The position numbers were made by a program, and so were the translations under genes. Of a stretch of DNA of 45,694 nt, positions 36,184 through 43,598 are shown one piece after another. Below the pieces are notes generated by a model. It was given only the letters and a program-made list of their open reading frames with translations. It was not told the origin of the DNA and searched no databases. The number at the start of each line of letters is the position of its first letter. Positions within the stretch are counted from its first letter, which is position 1. Source of the stretch: Clostridiales bacterium (GTDB taxonomy: Bacteria > Bacillota > Clostridia > DUPQ01); assembly GCA_023145435.1 (NCBI GenBank), contig JAGLDS010000013.1, forward strand, positions 1 through 45,694, given 5' to 3'.

Positions 36184-36744
36184 TTAACCTCCTATAATTT
36201 TAAAATTTGCTTGAATATATTTTGCAATTCCAATAAAGGTGAATTTTGTAAAATATGATGATCCGATAATCATTAGTATTCCAAGTGCCATCACAGCAAT
36301 CCCACCAAATATCGTTAGTAAAATATATGCTCCTGCAACACTGACAAAGGGGAATAAAATGCTACTTAATGTAAGTGCAAATCCCGTTATAAATACTGTT
36401 ATTCCCACAGTAAAGAAAATAATTACTATGGTAATTAGTAGAATTAAAATTGGAATACCAATAATAAGGTTAAAAAACCCTAAGCTAATTGCAGCTAAAA
36501 TTGCTTTAAAAGCGCTTTTAGCTGAATTTTTTTCTGTTGATTGTGTTGCAAATGAAGTAGCTGTATACATTTTAGCGATTCTAATTGGATCACCTAAGGC
36601 TTCACAAATTTCTTCTTCTGTTTTCCCTTGTTCAATTCCAACAATAAAATGTTCGGTATAATCTTCTAGAATATCTTTTCTCTCTGTTATGGGAATGTGG
36701 CGTAGTCTAGCTTCTAACGTAGACATAAAATCTTTTTTAATCAT
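36184..36744 (-). CDS. DUF1700 membrane protein
   Basis: A 186-residue protein: a helical N-terminal domain (FMSTLEARLRHIPITERKDILEDYTEHF, GKTEEEICEALGDPIRIAKM, residues 5-60) like HAAS domains that pair with PadR regulators, then four to five hydrophobic helices (about 80-180). It starts one base after PadR's stop and ends one base before DUF4097. Probably a signalling partner of the regulator. Confidence 0.85.
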   Translation of the reverse strand: MIKKDFMSTLEARLRHIPITERKDILEDYTEHFIVGIEQGKTEEEICEALGDPIRIAKMYTATSFATQSTEKNSAKSAFKAILAAISLGFFNLIIGIPILILLITIVIIFFTVGITVFITGFALTLSSILFPFVSVAGAYILLTIFGGIAVMALGILMIIGSSYFTKFTFIGIAKYIQANFKIIGG

Positions 36745-36745
36745 A

Positions 36746-37069
36746 TTATGATTCCTCCCCTAATAAAATATTTACTTGTACAAAGAACGTATCCCATTCT
36801 TTTTTTAATTTGTTATGTTCTTCTATTCCACTTTCAGCCAAATGATAATATTTTCTAGGTGGTCCTTCATTTGATTCTGACAAATATGTGGTAACATAAC
36901 CATCACCTTTTAATCTTCTCATTAACGGGTAAATTGTCCCCTCTGAAATTGAAATACTTTCAGATATTTTGTTAACAATTTCATACCCATAGCAGTCATT
37001 TCCTTTTAAAATATTTAAGACTAAAAGTTCAAGTATTCCTTTTTTAAATTGACTGTTCAATAATTTCAC
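36746..37069 (-). CDS. PadR family transcriptional regulator
   Basis: A 107-residue winged-helix protein: FKKGILELLVLNILKGNDCYGYEIVNKISES, SISEGTIYPLMRRLKGDGYVTTYL recognition helix and wing, EGPPRKYYHLAESG. The short C-terminal dimer helix marks PadR subfamily 2. It leads the DUF1700-DUF4097 operon and has a perfect promoter and a 23-base palindrome just upstream, so it very probably represses its own operon. Confidence 0.93.
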   Translation of the reverse strand: MKLLNSQFKKGILELLVLNILKGNDCYGYEIVNKISESISISEGTIYPLMRRLKGDGYVTTYLSESNEGPPRKYYHLAESGIEEHNKLKKEWDTFFVQVNILLGEES

Positions 37070-37084
37070 TCCCTTTTAATGTTT

Positions 37085-37107
37085 AGTACCTTGTATAACA
37101 AGATACT
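37085..37107. promoter_or_regulatory. Likely PadR operator palindrome
   Basis: AGTACCTTGT (37085-37094), ATA, ACAAGATACT (37098-37107): ten-base arms with one mismatch. It covers the expected transcription start (near 37105), the place where a repressor blocks initiation. Assignment to this PadR is inference. Confidence 0.65.
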
Positions 37108-37111
37108 GTGT

Positions 37112-37139
37112 ATTATAGCACTATCTCAAAAAATGTCAA
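37112..37139 (-). promoter_or_regulatory. Consensus promoter of the PadR operon
   Basis: On the minus strand TTGACA (37139-37134) and TATAAT (37117-37112) with 16 bases between: perfect hexamers. The palindrome follows immediately. Confidence 0.8.
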
Positions 37140-37217
37140 CATCTTTAATGAAAAAATATTTTATTTCAAAAAAGGTTGTGATACAGTAGGTGTAACAATA
37201 ATGTTTTTGGAGTATGC

Positions 37218-38624
37218 ATGTTACATATTACAACAAATAATGAGAAGGTTAATAAAGCTATTAATATTGCATATAGCGATATACAATCAAATATCATTAC
37301 ATATGATAGTCTTTTTTTACAAAAAAAATGTAAAGTATTAATTGCTGGTGCTGATTATGATAGACCTTGGACAAGGGATGCAGCTATTAATGTATATAAT
37401 ATATTGTGTTTTATTGATAAATCAATTTCTTACCAGACATTAGCAACGGTATTAGAATATCAAAAAAACAATATAGTTATTAGCGGACAGTACTGGGATG
37501 CAATCATATGGGCACTTGGAGCTTATCAGTATTACCTTGTTTCAAAAGATGATACTTTTTTGCCAATTGCATATGAAGCTATTTGTAATACTTTAACACT
37601 AAGAGAAAATGAGGAGTTTTCAAAAGACTATGGACTATTTAGAGGAGCTGCTGTATATGGCGATGGAAGTTCAGCTTATCCCTATATATATGGGTATATG
37701 GGGAAAGAAGGATCTATTTTGAAGTTTCCAAAACATGTAAAAGAGAGATGTTATGATAGTGGTTATGGTATTCCAATGCATACCTTATCTACTAATTCAA
37801 CCTATGTAATGGCATATGATATTGTCAGTAAAATGGCAATAATTCTTTCAAAAGAAACAGCACAATTTAAAAAGAAGAAAGCAAATTTAATTAAAGCTAT
37901 TAAAAAACATTTTGTATATGGTAATCATCAATTAAAATATATAGTTGGTAAATATGGAGATAGTCTTCATCAAGAAGGCCTAGGTATTGCTTTAGCCTTA
38001 AAAGCTGATATTATAAACGCTAAAGTACTAAATAATATCTATATTTCACCAAAAGGTCTCCCCTGTGTTTATCCAAAATTTGAGAGATACAAAGGAGAGA
38101 AACATTATGGTCGTCATTCAGGAACAATTTGGCCACACGTACAATGTTTCTTTGCAAATGAAGCAATAAAAGCAGATCATGTTAAATTGTTTATTCATGA
38201 ATTTGAGCAATTAACTTTAGTAGCAAATAGAGATGATCAATTTTATGAAGTTTATCATCCTGAAACAGGATTACCATATGGAGGATTACAAGAACACTAT
38301 AGCGTTGAAGGTTTAAAAGAATTTAATTCATGTGAACATCAATCATGGTCAGCAACAGGATACTTATCATTACTTATTTATGGATTTGCTGGAATGAAGA
38401 TTACACATGATTATGTTTCTTTTTCTCCATACCTATATGATAAAGTCTCAAAAATAAAATTATCTAATATCATTATTGGCCAATGTGATTTTGATGTTAC
38501 CATTATAGGAGAAGGATCTAAGATGATTTCAATTAAAATTAATGGAGAGAAAAAGAAAGAAACAAAAATTAAGATTAATAAAAAACAAAAAATTGTTGTA
38601 TTAATTACAGTTGAAAAGGAGTGA
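37218..38624 (+). CDS. (alpha/alpha)6-barrel glycosidase-like protein
   Basis: A 468-residue cytoplasmic protein resembling glycogen-debranching/GH63-like (alpha/alpha)6 glycosidases. Motifs seen: GADYDRPWTRDAAINV near 47-62 with catalytic-type acidic residues, SGQYWDAIIWALGAYQYY near 94, GDSLHQEGLGIALAL near 250, GRHSGTIWPHVQCFF near 298 and CEHQSWSATGYLSLLIYG near 373. A short C-terminal beta domain follows. GGAG is nine bases before the ATG. It is directly followed by the G1P dehydrogenase gene. The linkage cleaved is not predictable. Confidence 0.78.
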   Translation: MLHITTNNEKVNKAINIAYSDIQSNIITYDSLFLQKKCKVLIAGADYDRPWTRDAAINVYNILCFIDKSISYQTLATVLEYQKNNIVISGQYWDAIIWALGAYQYYLVSKDDTFLPIAYEAICNTLTLRENEEFSKDYGLFRGAAVYGDGSSAYPYIYGYMGKEGSILKFPKHVKERCYDSGYGIPMHTLSTNSTYVMAYDIVSKMAIILSKETAQFKKKKANLIKAIKKHFVYGNHQLKYIVGKYGDSLHQEGLGIALALKADIINAKVLNNIYISPKGLPCVYPKFERYKGEKHYGRHSGTIWPHVQCFFANEAIKADHVKLFIHEFEQLTLVANRDDQFYEVYHPETGLPYGGLQEHYSVEGLKEFNSCEHQSWSATGYLSLLIYGFAGMKITHDYVSFSPYLYDKVSKIKLSNIIIGQCDFDVTIIGEGSKMISIKINGEKKKETKIKINKKQKIVVLITVEKE

Positions 38625-38627
38625 ATT

Positions 38628-39794
38628 ATGGACGTAACTAAAATGACCATTAGTGAATTAGCTGGGTATACCTATGATTGTGAATGTAATAGAACACATA
38701 ATGTTGATGTAAAAAAAATAGTAATTGGTGAAAATGCTATAAATGAAGCAGTTGACTATATAATTGAACAAACAGACAAAATGGTAATGATAATATGTGA
38801 CGATACAACATATGAATTAGCTGGTATGAAATTCGAAAAATTACTACCAACAAGCCAAACATATATTATTCATGAAAGAAATAATGTTCATGTAGCTCCA
38901 AATGAAAGCTATGTGGGTGAAGTACTAATAAAAATCCCAAAAAATATTGACTTCTTTTTAGCAGTTGGAAGTGGAGTCATAAATGATATAACCAGACAAG
39001 TTAGTTATATGATGGATAAGCCATATGTGGTTTTTGGAACAGCACCATCTATGGATGGGTATGCTTCGTCTACTTCTTCTTTGATTATTAATAATATAAA
39101 AGAAAGCATACAAGGACAAAGTCCCGTTGGAATATTTGCTGATAGCAAAATGTTGCAAAATGCTCCCTATGAAATGATAACAGCAGGATTTGGTGATGTG
39201 ATTGGTAAATATAACGCCATAAGAGAATGGCAATTTGGAAGAGACTATAAAAAAGAACATTACTGTCAACAAATTGTTGATGCTGTTATGAGTGCAGTGA
39301 AAAAATGTGAAACTAATGCAAGCAATCTTAAGAAGAGAGAACCTCAGGCAATTATTAGTATAATGGAAGGTTTGATTTTAGCAGGGATGACCATGGGGAT
39401 GTATCAAAATACTCGTCCTGCATCAGGAGCAGAACACCATATTGTTCACTATTGGGATGTGGATTGTATAAAAAGAGGAGTTGAACACCCACTACATGGG
39501 AATTCTGTGGGAGTAGGAACAGTAATTATCTGTTTGTTGTATGACTTAGTAAAAAACCATTTACCAGTACCCGTTATGGAACTGGATGGAAGTAAAATAA
39601 GTAGTATATTAACAGAAGCTGGATGTAAAATATCTCCTGTTGATTTAAATATTAGTAGAGAATTATTAAAGGAAAGCATTGTTAAAGGACATACCATGTC
39701 TTCAAAATTTACTATATTAACTTATTTGTCACAGGAAAAACCTAAAGTATTAGAAAATGCTGCAGAACAAATATGTGATATGTTTTTCTATTAA
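38628..39794 (+). CDS. egsA: sn-Glycerol-1-phosphate dehydrogenase (AraM/EgsA family)
   Basis: Metal- and NAD(P)H-dependent enzyme that reduces dihydroxyacetone phosphate to glycerol-1-phosphate, the archaeal-type stereoisomer; bacterial AraM does the same. The 388 residues show the dinucleotide segment AVGSGVINDITRQVSYMM (about 106-123), FGTAPSMDGYASS, the metal Asp in AGFGDVIGKYNA, and metal His in GAEHHIVHYW and HPLHGNSVGVGT. It starts three bases after the glycosidase stop with AAGGAG. It might feed a G1P lipid or act in sugar metabolism; no PcrB-type partner is in the window. Confidence 0.9.
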   Translation: MDVTKMTISELAGYTYDCECNRTHNVDVKKIVIGENAINEAVDYIIEQTDKMVMIICDDTTYELAGMKFEKLLPTSQTYIIHERNNVHVAPNESYVGEVLIKIPKNIDFFLAVGSGVINDITRQVSYMMDKPYVVFGTAPSMDGYASSTSSLIINNIKESIQGQSPVGIFADSKMLQNAPYEMITAGFGDVIGKYNAIREWQFGRDYKKEHYCQQIVDAVMSAVKKCETNASNLKKREPQAIISIMEGLILAGMTMGMYQNTRPASGAEHHIVHYWDVDCIKRGVEHPLHGNSVGVGTVIICLLYDLVKNHLPVPVMELDGSKISSILTEAGCKISPVDLNISRELLKESIVKGHTMSSKFTILTYLSQEKPKVLENAAEQICDMFFY

Positions 39795-39907
39795 CTTAAG
39801 AAAACAAAACTTTTTTAAACTAGTAACTTTAACTTGATTTTTTATTAGTTTTCAATTAAAATAAACTTATCACCTGGTCATAAAAACAAACGAGAAAGGA
39901 ATAATTA

Positions 39908-40891
39908 ATGAAAAAACATGGTACGATTATTGGACTTGGGTATTGTTTACCTGAAAACATTGTCCACAATGCTGATTTAGAAAAACTAGTAGATACTAGT
40001 GATAAATGGATAAGAGAACGAACAGGCATAAAAAGAAGGAGAATATTAGAGAAAGAGAAACCTAGTTCAGATATGGGTGTAAAAGCAGCTAAGGATGCTT
40101 TGAAAAATTCAAAAACAAAAGCAGAAGATATTGATTTAATTATTGTATCTACAGAGAGCCCAGATTATTTAACCCCATCTATGGCGTGTGTAATACAAGA
40201 TGGAATTGATGCGAATAATGCAGCTGCTTTTGATTTAAATGCAGCATGTTCTGGTTTTGTTTATGCACTAACAGTTTCAGATCAGTTTATTCAAACAGGA
40301 ATGTATAAAAATATTTTAATTATTGCTTGTGAAGGATTGTCTAAAGTAGTTGACTGGAAAGACAGAAACACATGTGTATTATTTGGTGATGGTGCAGGCG
40401 CTTGTGTGATGACATCGTCAGACAAACCAGGGATTATTAACTATGATTTAGGAGCTGATGGCACGAAGCATAAAGCTATAACAATTCCTTGTACTCATTT
40501 TGATGAAGATGAACTATTTAAAAGGAATAATAAACGAACTCAAGTTATATTTATGGAAGGAAGAGAAGTATTTAAATTTGCAGTTAATGCTATGACAGCA
40601 TCTGTTAATAAATTGTTAAAAGAAGTAAATATGAATATTGATGAAATTGACTGGATAGTTCCTCATCAAGCAAATATGAGAATTATTACAAATTCAATTA
40701 AAAAGCTAAACTTTCCAATGGAAAAAGTTGTTATTACTTTGGATGAATATGGAAATACTTCTTCAGCTAGTATTCCTATTGCATTGGCAGAATCGTATGA
40801 AGTTGGAAAAATAAAAAGTGGTGATTATGTTGTTTTAGTTGGCTTTGGTGGTGGACTAACGTGGGCATCAATATTAATAAAGTGGGCTTAG
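39908..40891 (+). CDS. fabH: Beta-ketoacyl-ACP synthase III FabH
   Basis: Starts fatty-acid synthesis by joining acetyl-CoA to malonyl-ACP. The 327 residues have the triad Cys114 (AACSGF), His253 (PHQAN) and Asn283 (GNTSSAS), and the SDKWIRERTGI motif near 31. AGAAAGGA precedes the ATG. It leads the fabH-fabK-fabF-fabZ operon; the 113 bases upstream show no clear FapR- or FabT-type site. Confidence 0.96.
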   Translation: MKKHGTIIGLGYCLPENIVHNADLEKLVDTSDKWIRERTGIKRRRILEKEKPSSDMGVKAAKDALKNSKTKAEDIDLIIVSTESPDYLTPSMACVIQDGIDANNAAAFDLNAACSGFVYALTVSDQFIQTGMYKNILIIACEGLSKVVDWKDRNTCVLFGDGAGACVMTSSDKPGIINYDLGADGTKHKAITIPCTHFDEDELFKRNNKRTQVIFMEGREVFKFAVNAMTASVNKLLKEVNMNIDEIDWIVPHQANMRIITNSIKKLNFPMEKVVITLDEYGNTSSASIPIALAESYEVGKIKSGDYVVLVGFGGGLTWASILIKWA

Positions 40892-40900
40892 GGAGAATAA

Positions 40901-41833
40901 ATGGAAACAAGAGTTACTAAGCTACTTCAGATAGAACATCCGATAATACAAGGAGGGATGGTTTGGCTATCAAATGCTATATTAGCTGCAGCTGTTTCTA
41001 ATGCAGGAGGACTAGGGATTATTGCAGCAGGTCACGCTCCCCCATCGTGGGTACTAGAACAAGTACAGTTAATAAAGAAAATGACAAACAAACCATTTGG
41101 CGTAAATATAATGTTACTATCACCTTCTGTTGATGAAGTAATTAAAATCGTAATACAAGAAAGGGTTCCAATTGTTACTACTGGAGCTGGTAATCCATCT
41201 AAATATATTGAACAATTAAAAGCTGTTGGGACAATTGTAATTCCTGTTATTCCCTCATGTGCTATTGCTAAAAAAGTAGAGCGAAGTGGTGCAGATGCAA
41301 TTGTTGCAGAAGGAACAGAATCAGGAGGTCATATAGGCGAATTAACTACTATGGCGTTAGTTCCACAAGTAGTAGATAGTGTGAATATTCCTGTTATAGC
41401 AGCAGGTGGAATAGCTGATGGGAGAGGACTTGTTGCCGCTTTAGCTTTGGGAGCTGAAGGAGTGCAAATGGGAACTCGATTTATTTGTTCCACAGAATGT
41501 ACAGTATCTGATGAGTATAAAGAGGCTGTGCTTAAAGCGAAAGATAGAGATACTTTAGTTACTGGCCGATTTACTGGACATCCTGTTAGATGCATAAAAA
41601 GTAATTTTTCTAGAAATTTATTAAAATTAGAAAAAGATGGGATAACAATAAAAGAATTTGAGAAACTTGGAGCAGGATCTTTACGTAAAGCCGTTGAAGG
41701 CAATGTAAAAGAAGGAACAATTATGTCAGGTCAAATAAGTGGGTTGGTAAAGGACATTAAACCATGTCAACAAATCACAAATGATATAATGAATGAAACT
41801 CAAACTATATTAGATAGTTTACATAAAAGATAA
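40901..41833 (+). CDS. fabK: Enoyl-ACP reductase II FabK (FMN)
   Basis: Flavin-dependent enoyl-ACP reductase replacing FabI, of the nitronate-monooxygenase-like fold. The 310 residues show IEHPIIQGGMVWLSN, AVSNAGGLGIIAAGH, PFGVNIMLLSP, IVAEGTESGGHIGE and the FMN-phosphate segment VIAAGGIADGRGLVAALALGAEGVQMGTRF. It is ten bases after fabH. Organisms relying only on FabK are insensitive to triclosan; whether another reductase exists cannot be told. Confidence 0.95.
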   Translation: METRVTKLLQIEHPIIQGGMVWLSNAILAAAVSNAGGLGIIAAGHAPPSWVLEQVQLIKKMTNKPFGVNIMLLSPSVDEVIKIVIQERVPIVTTGAGNPSKYIEQLKAVGTIVIPVIPSCAIAKKVERSGADAIVAEGTESGGHIGELTTMALVPQVVDSVNIPVIAAGGIADGRGLVAALALGAEGVQMGTRFICSTECTVSDEYKEAVLKAKDRDTLVTGRFTGHPVRCIKSNFSRNLLKLEKDGITIKEFEKLGAGSLRKAVEGNVKEGTIMSGQISGLVKDIKPCQQITNDIMNETQTILDSLHKR

Positions 41834-41846
41834 GGAGATATTATTA

Positions 41847-43082
41847 ATGAAGAGAAGAGTCGTTGTGACAGGAATGGGTGCCATTTCTTCAATAGGACAT
41901 GATATTGAAACTATATGGGAAAACTTGAAAAATGGTGTATCAGGTGTTGATTTATTAACAAAAATAAATCCTGATAATTATCCATCAAAATTTGCAGGAG
42001 AAGTAAGAAACTTTGATGCAGAAAAATATATTGATAGAAAAAAAGCAAGGCGAATGGATTTATATTGCCATTATGCAATAGCTGCTTCAAAAAATGCAAT
42101 TGAAGACAGTAAAATTTCTTTAGAAAAGATTGATTTACATAGATTTGGTGTCATTATTGGCTCAGGAATTGGTGGAATTGGTACTTTTGAAAGAGAGCAT
42201 AAAAAGTTTTTAGAAAGAGGTCCTTCAAAAGTTAGCCCGTTTTTTATTCCTATGATGATACCAAATATGGCTGCAGGTCTAGTATCAATAGAATTTAAAG
42301 CTAAAGGTATTTGTGAAAGTGTAGTAACAGCGTGTTCATCAGGAAATAATGCCATAGGAAATTCATACAAAGCAATAAAGAACGGTGAAATGGATGTAAT
42401 GATTGCAGGAGGAGCAGAAGCTTCTATTACTGATATGGGATTTGCAGGATTCTGTAATATGAGAGCTGTATCAAGAGCAGAAGTTAAAGAAAAAGCTTCG
42501 CGCCCCTTTGATAAAGAACGAGATGGTTTTGTTATGAGCGAGGGAGCTGGGATAGTTATACTTGAAGAATATGAGCATGCTAAAAAAAGAGGCGCAAAGA
42601 TCATTGCAGAGGTTGTAGGGTATGGAACAACATCAGATGCATACCATATGACAGCACCTGCTGAAAATGGTGAAGGTGGAGCTAGAAGCATGCAACAGGC
42701 TGTTGATACAGCTGGATTAGATATTTTCCAGATAGACTATATTAATGCTCATGGAACATCTACACCGTTAAATGATGTTAATGAAACAAAAGCTATTAAA
42801 ACAGTATTTAAAGAACATGCTTATGGATTAAATGTTAGTTCAACAAAATCTATGACAGGACATATGCTAGGTGCAGCAGGTGGATTTGAAGCTATTGTTT
42901 GTTGTTTAGCTTTACAAAACGGTTTTATTCCACCAACTATTAATTACAGTAATAAAGATGAAGAATGCGATTTAAATTATACTGTAAATAAGGGTGTTAA
43001 AAGAAATATAAAATACGCACTTTCAAATTCTTTGGGATTTGGTGGTCATAATTCATCTGTTATATTTAAAAAAGGAGAATAA
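41847..43082 (+). CDS. fabF: Beta-ketoacyl-ACP synthase II FabF
   Basis: Chain-elongating condensing enzyme. The 411 residues contain the triad Cys163 (TACSSG), His302 (AHGTSTPLND) and His339 (TGHMLGAAGG), and the opening RRVVVTGMGAISSIG. GGAGAT precedes the ATG 13 bases after fabK. The fabZ start lies two bases past its stop. Confidence 0.97.
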   Translation: MKRRVVVTGMGAISSIGHDIETIWENLKNGVSGVDLLTKINPDNYPSKFAGEVRNFDAEKYIDRKKARRMDLYCHYAIAASKNAIEDSKISLEKIDLHRFGVIIGSGIGGIGTFEREHKKFLERGPSKVSPFFIPMMIPNMAAGLVSIEFKAKGICESVVTACSSGNNAIGNSYKAIKNGEMDVMIAGGAEASITDMGFAGFCNMRAVSRAEVKEKASRPFDKERDGFVMSEGAGIVILEEYEHAKKRGAKIIAEVVGYGTTSDAYHMTAPAENGEGGARSMQQAVDTAGLDIFQIDYINAHGTSTPLNDVNETKAIKTVFKEHAYGLNVSSTKSMTGHMLGAAGGFEAIVCCLALQNGFIPPTINYSNKDEECDLNYTVNKGVKRNIKYALSNSLGFGGHNSSVIFKKGE

Positions 43083-43083
43083 A

Positions 43084-43515
43084 ATGACAAATAAAATCAA
43101 TTATTTCTTGCCTCATAAATATCCGTTTTTACTCATTGATAGAGTCATTGAGGATAAAGCGGGTGAATATGCGATTTGTAGAAAATGTGTATCACATAGT
43201 GAACCAGTTTTCCAAGGCCATTTTCCAGGGCAACCTATTTTACCAGGAGTAATGCTAATTGAAATGTTAGCACAAACTGCAGGTATTGCAATTGCCATTC
43301 CAGCTAATCAAGGATTGGTTGGCATTTTAGGTGAAGTAACAAAAGCCAAATTCAAAGGAATGGTTACACCAGGAGACGTCTTGACATTAACAGCTACTAT
43401 AGTTGCAAATAAGATGAAGGTTTTTAAAGTTGATTGCATAGCAAAAAACGAAGAAAAAATTGTCTGTCAATGTCAATTAAAAATCATTGTAGTTAAAGAA
43501 AGCGATGTAAAATAA
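43084..43515 (+). CDS. fabZ: 3-hydroxyacyl-ACP dehydratase FabZ
   Basis: Hot-dog-fold dehydratase of fatty-acid elongation. The 143 residues contain the catalytic pair His46 (GHFPGQPILPG) and Glu60 (MLIEMLAQTAG), 14 apart as in the family. The ATG at 43084 follows AAAGGAG; an upstream start at 43039 lies inside fabF and is rejected. Last gene of the fab operon; no ACP, fabD or fabG is in the window. Confidence 0.96.
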   Translation: MTNKINYFLPHKYPFLLIDRVIEDKAGEYAICRKCVSHSEPVFQGHFPGQPILPGVMLIEMLAQTAGIAIAIPANQGLVGILGEVTKAKFKGMVTPGDVLTLTATIVANKMKVFKVDCIAKNEEKIVCQCQLKIIVVKESDVK

Positions 43516-43537
43516 TATTATAAATAATCAATTTATG

Positions 43538-43598
43538 ATACCATATCTGTAATGAGATGCTAGCATCAGGGGGGGGATTTACAGATATGGTATTTTTT
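43538..43598 (+). promoter_or_regulatory. 15-bp inverted repeat: fab terminator overlapping the next start codon
   Basis: Arms 43538-43552 and 43579-43593 pair perfectly over 15 bp, followed by a run of T (43593-43598), so it looks like the fab operon terminator. The loop contains a GATGCTAGCATC palindrome (43555-43566) and an eight-G ribosome site (43569-43576); the ATG of the next gene (43587-43589) lies inside the right arm. Folded, the hairpin would hide the start codon. It might alternatively be an operator. Confidence 0.7.

Noticed and set aside
36239-36661. Plus-strand 140-residue frame opposite DUF1700
   Set aside because: Antisense to a recognised operon gene, no ribosome site, no family resemblance.
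39795-39907. Possible FapR or FabT operator upstream of fabH
   Set aside because: Only a loose AAACTA/TAGTTT inverted repeat is present; it does not match either known operator convincingly.
42071-42691. Minus-strand 206-residue frame inside fabF
   Set aside because: Fully antisense to the conserved FabF catalytic region; composition reflects the complementary codons.
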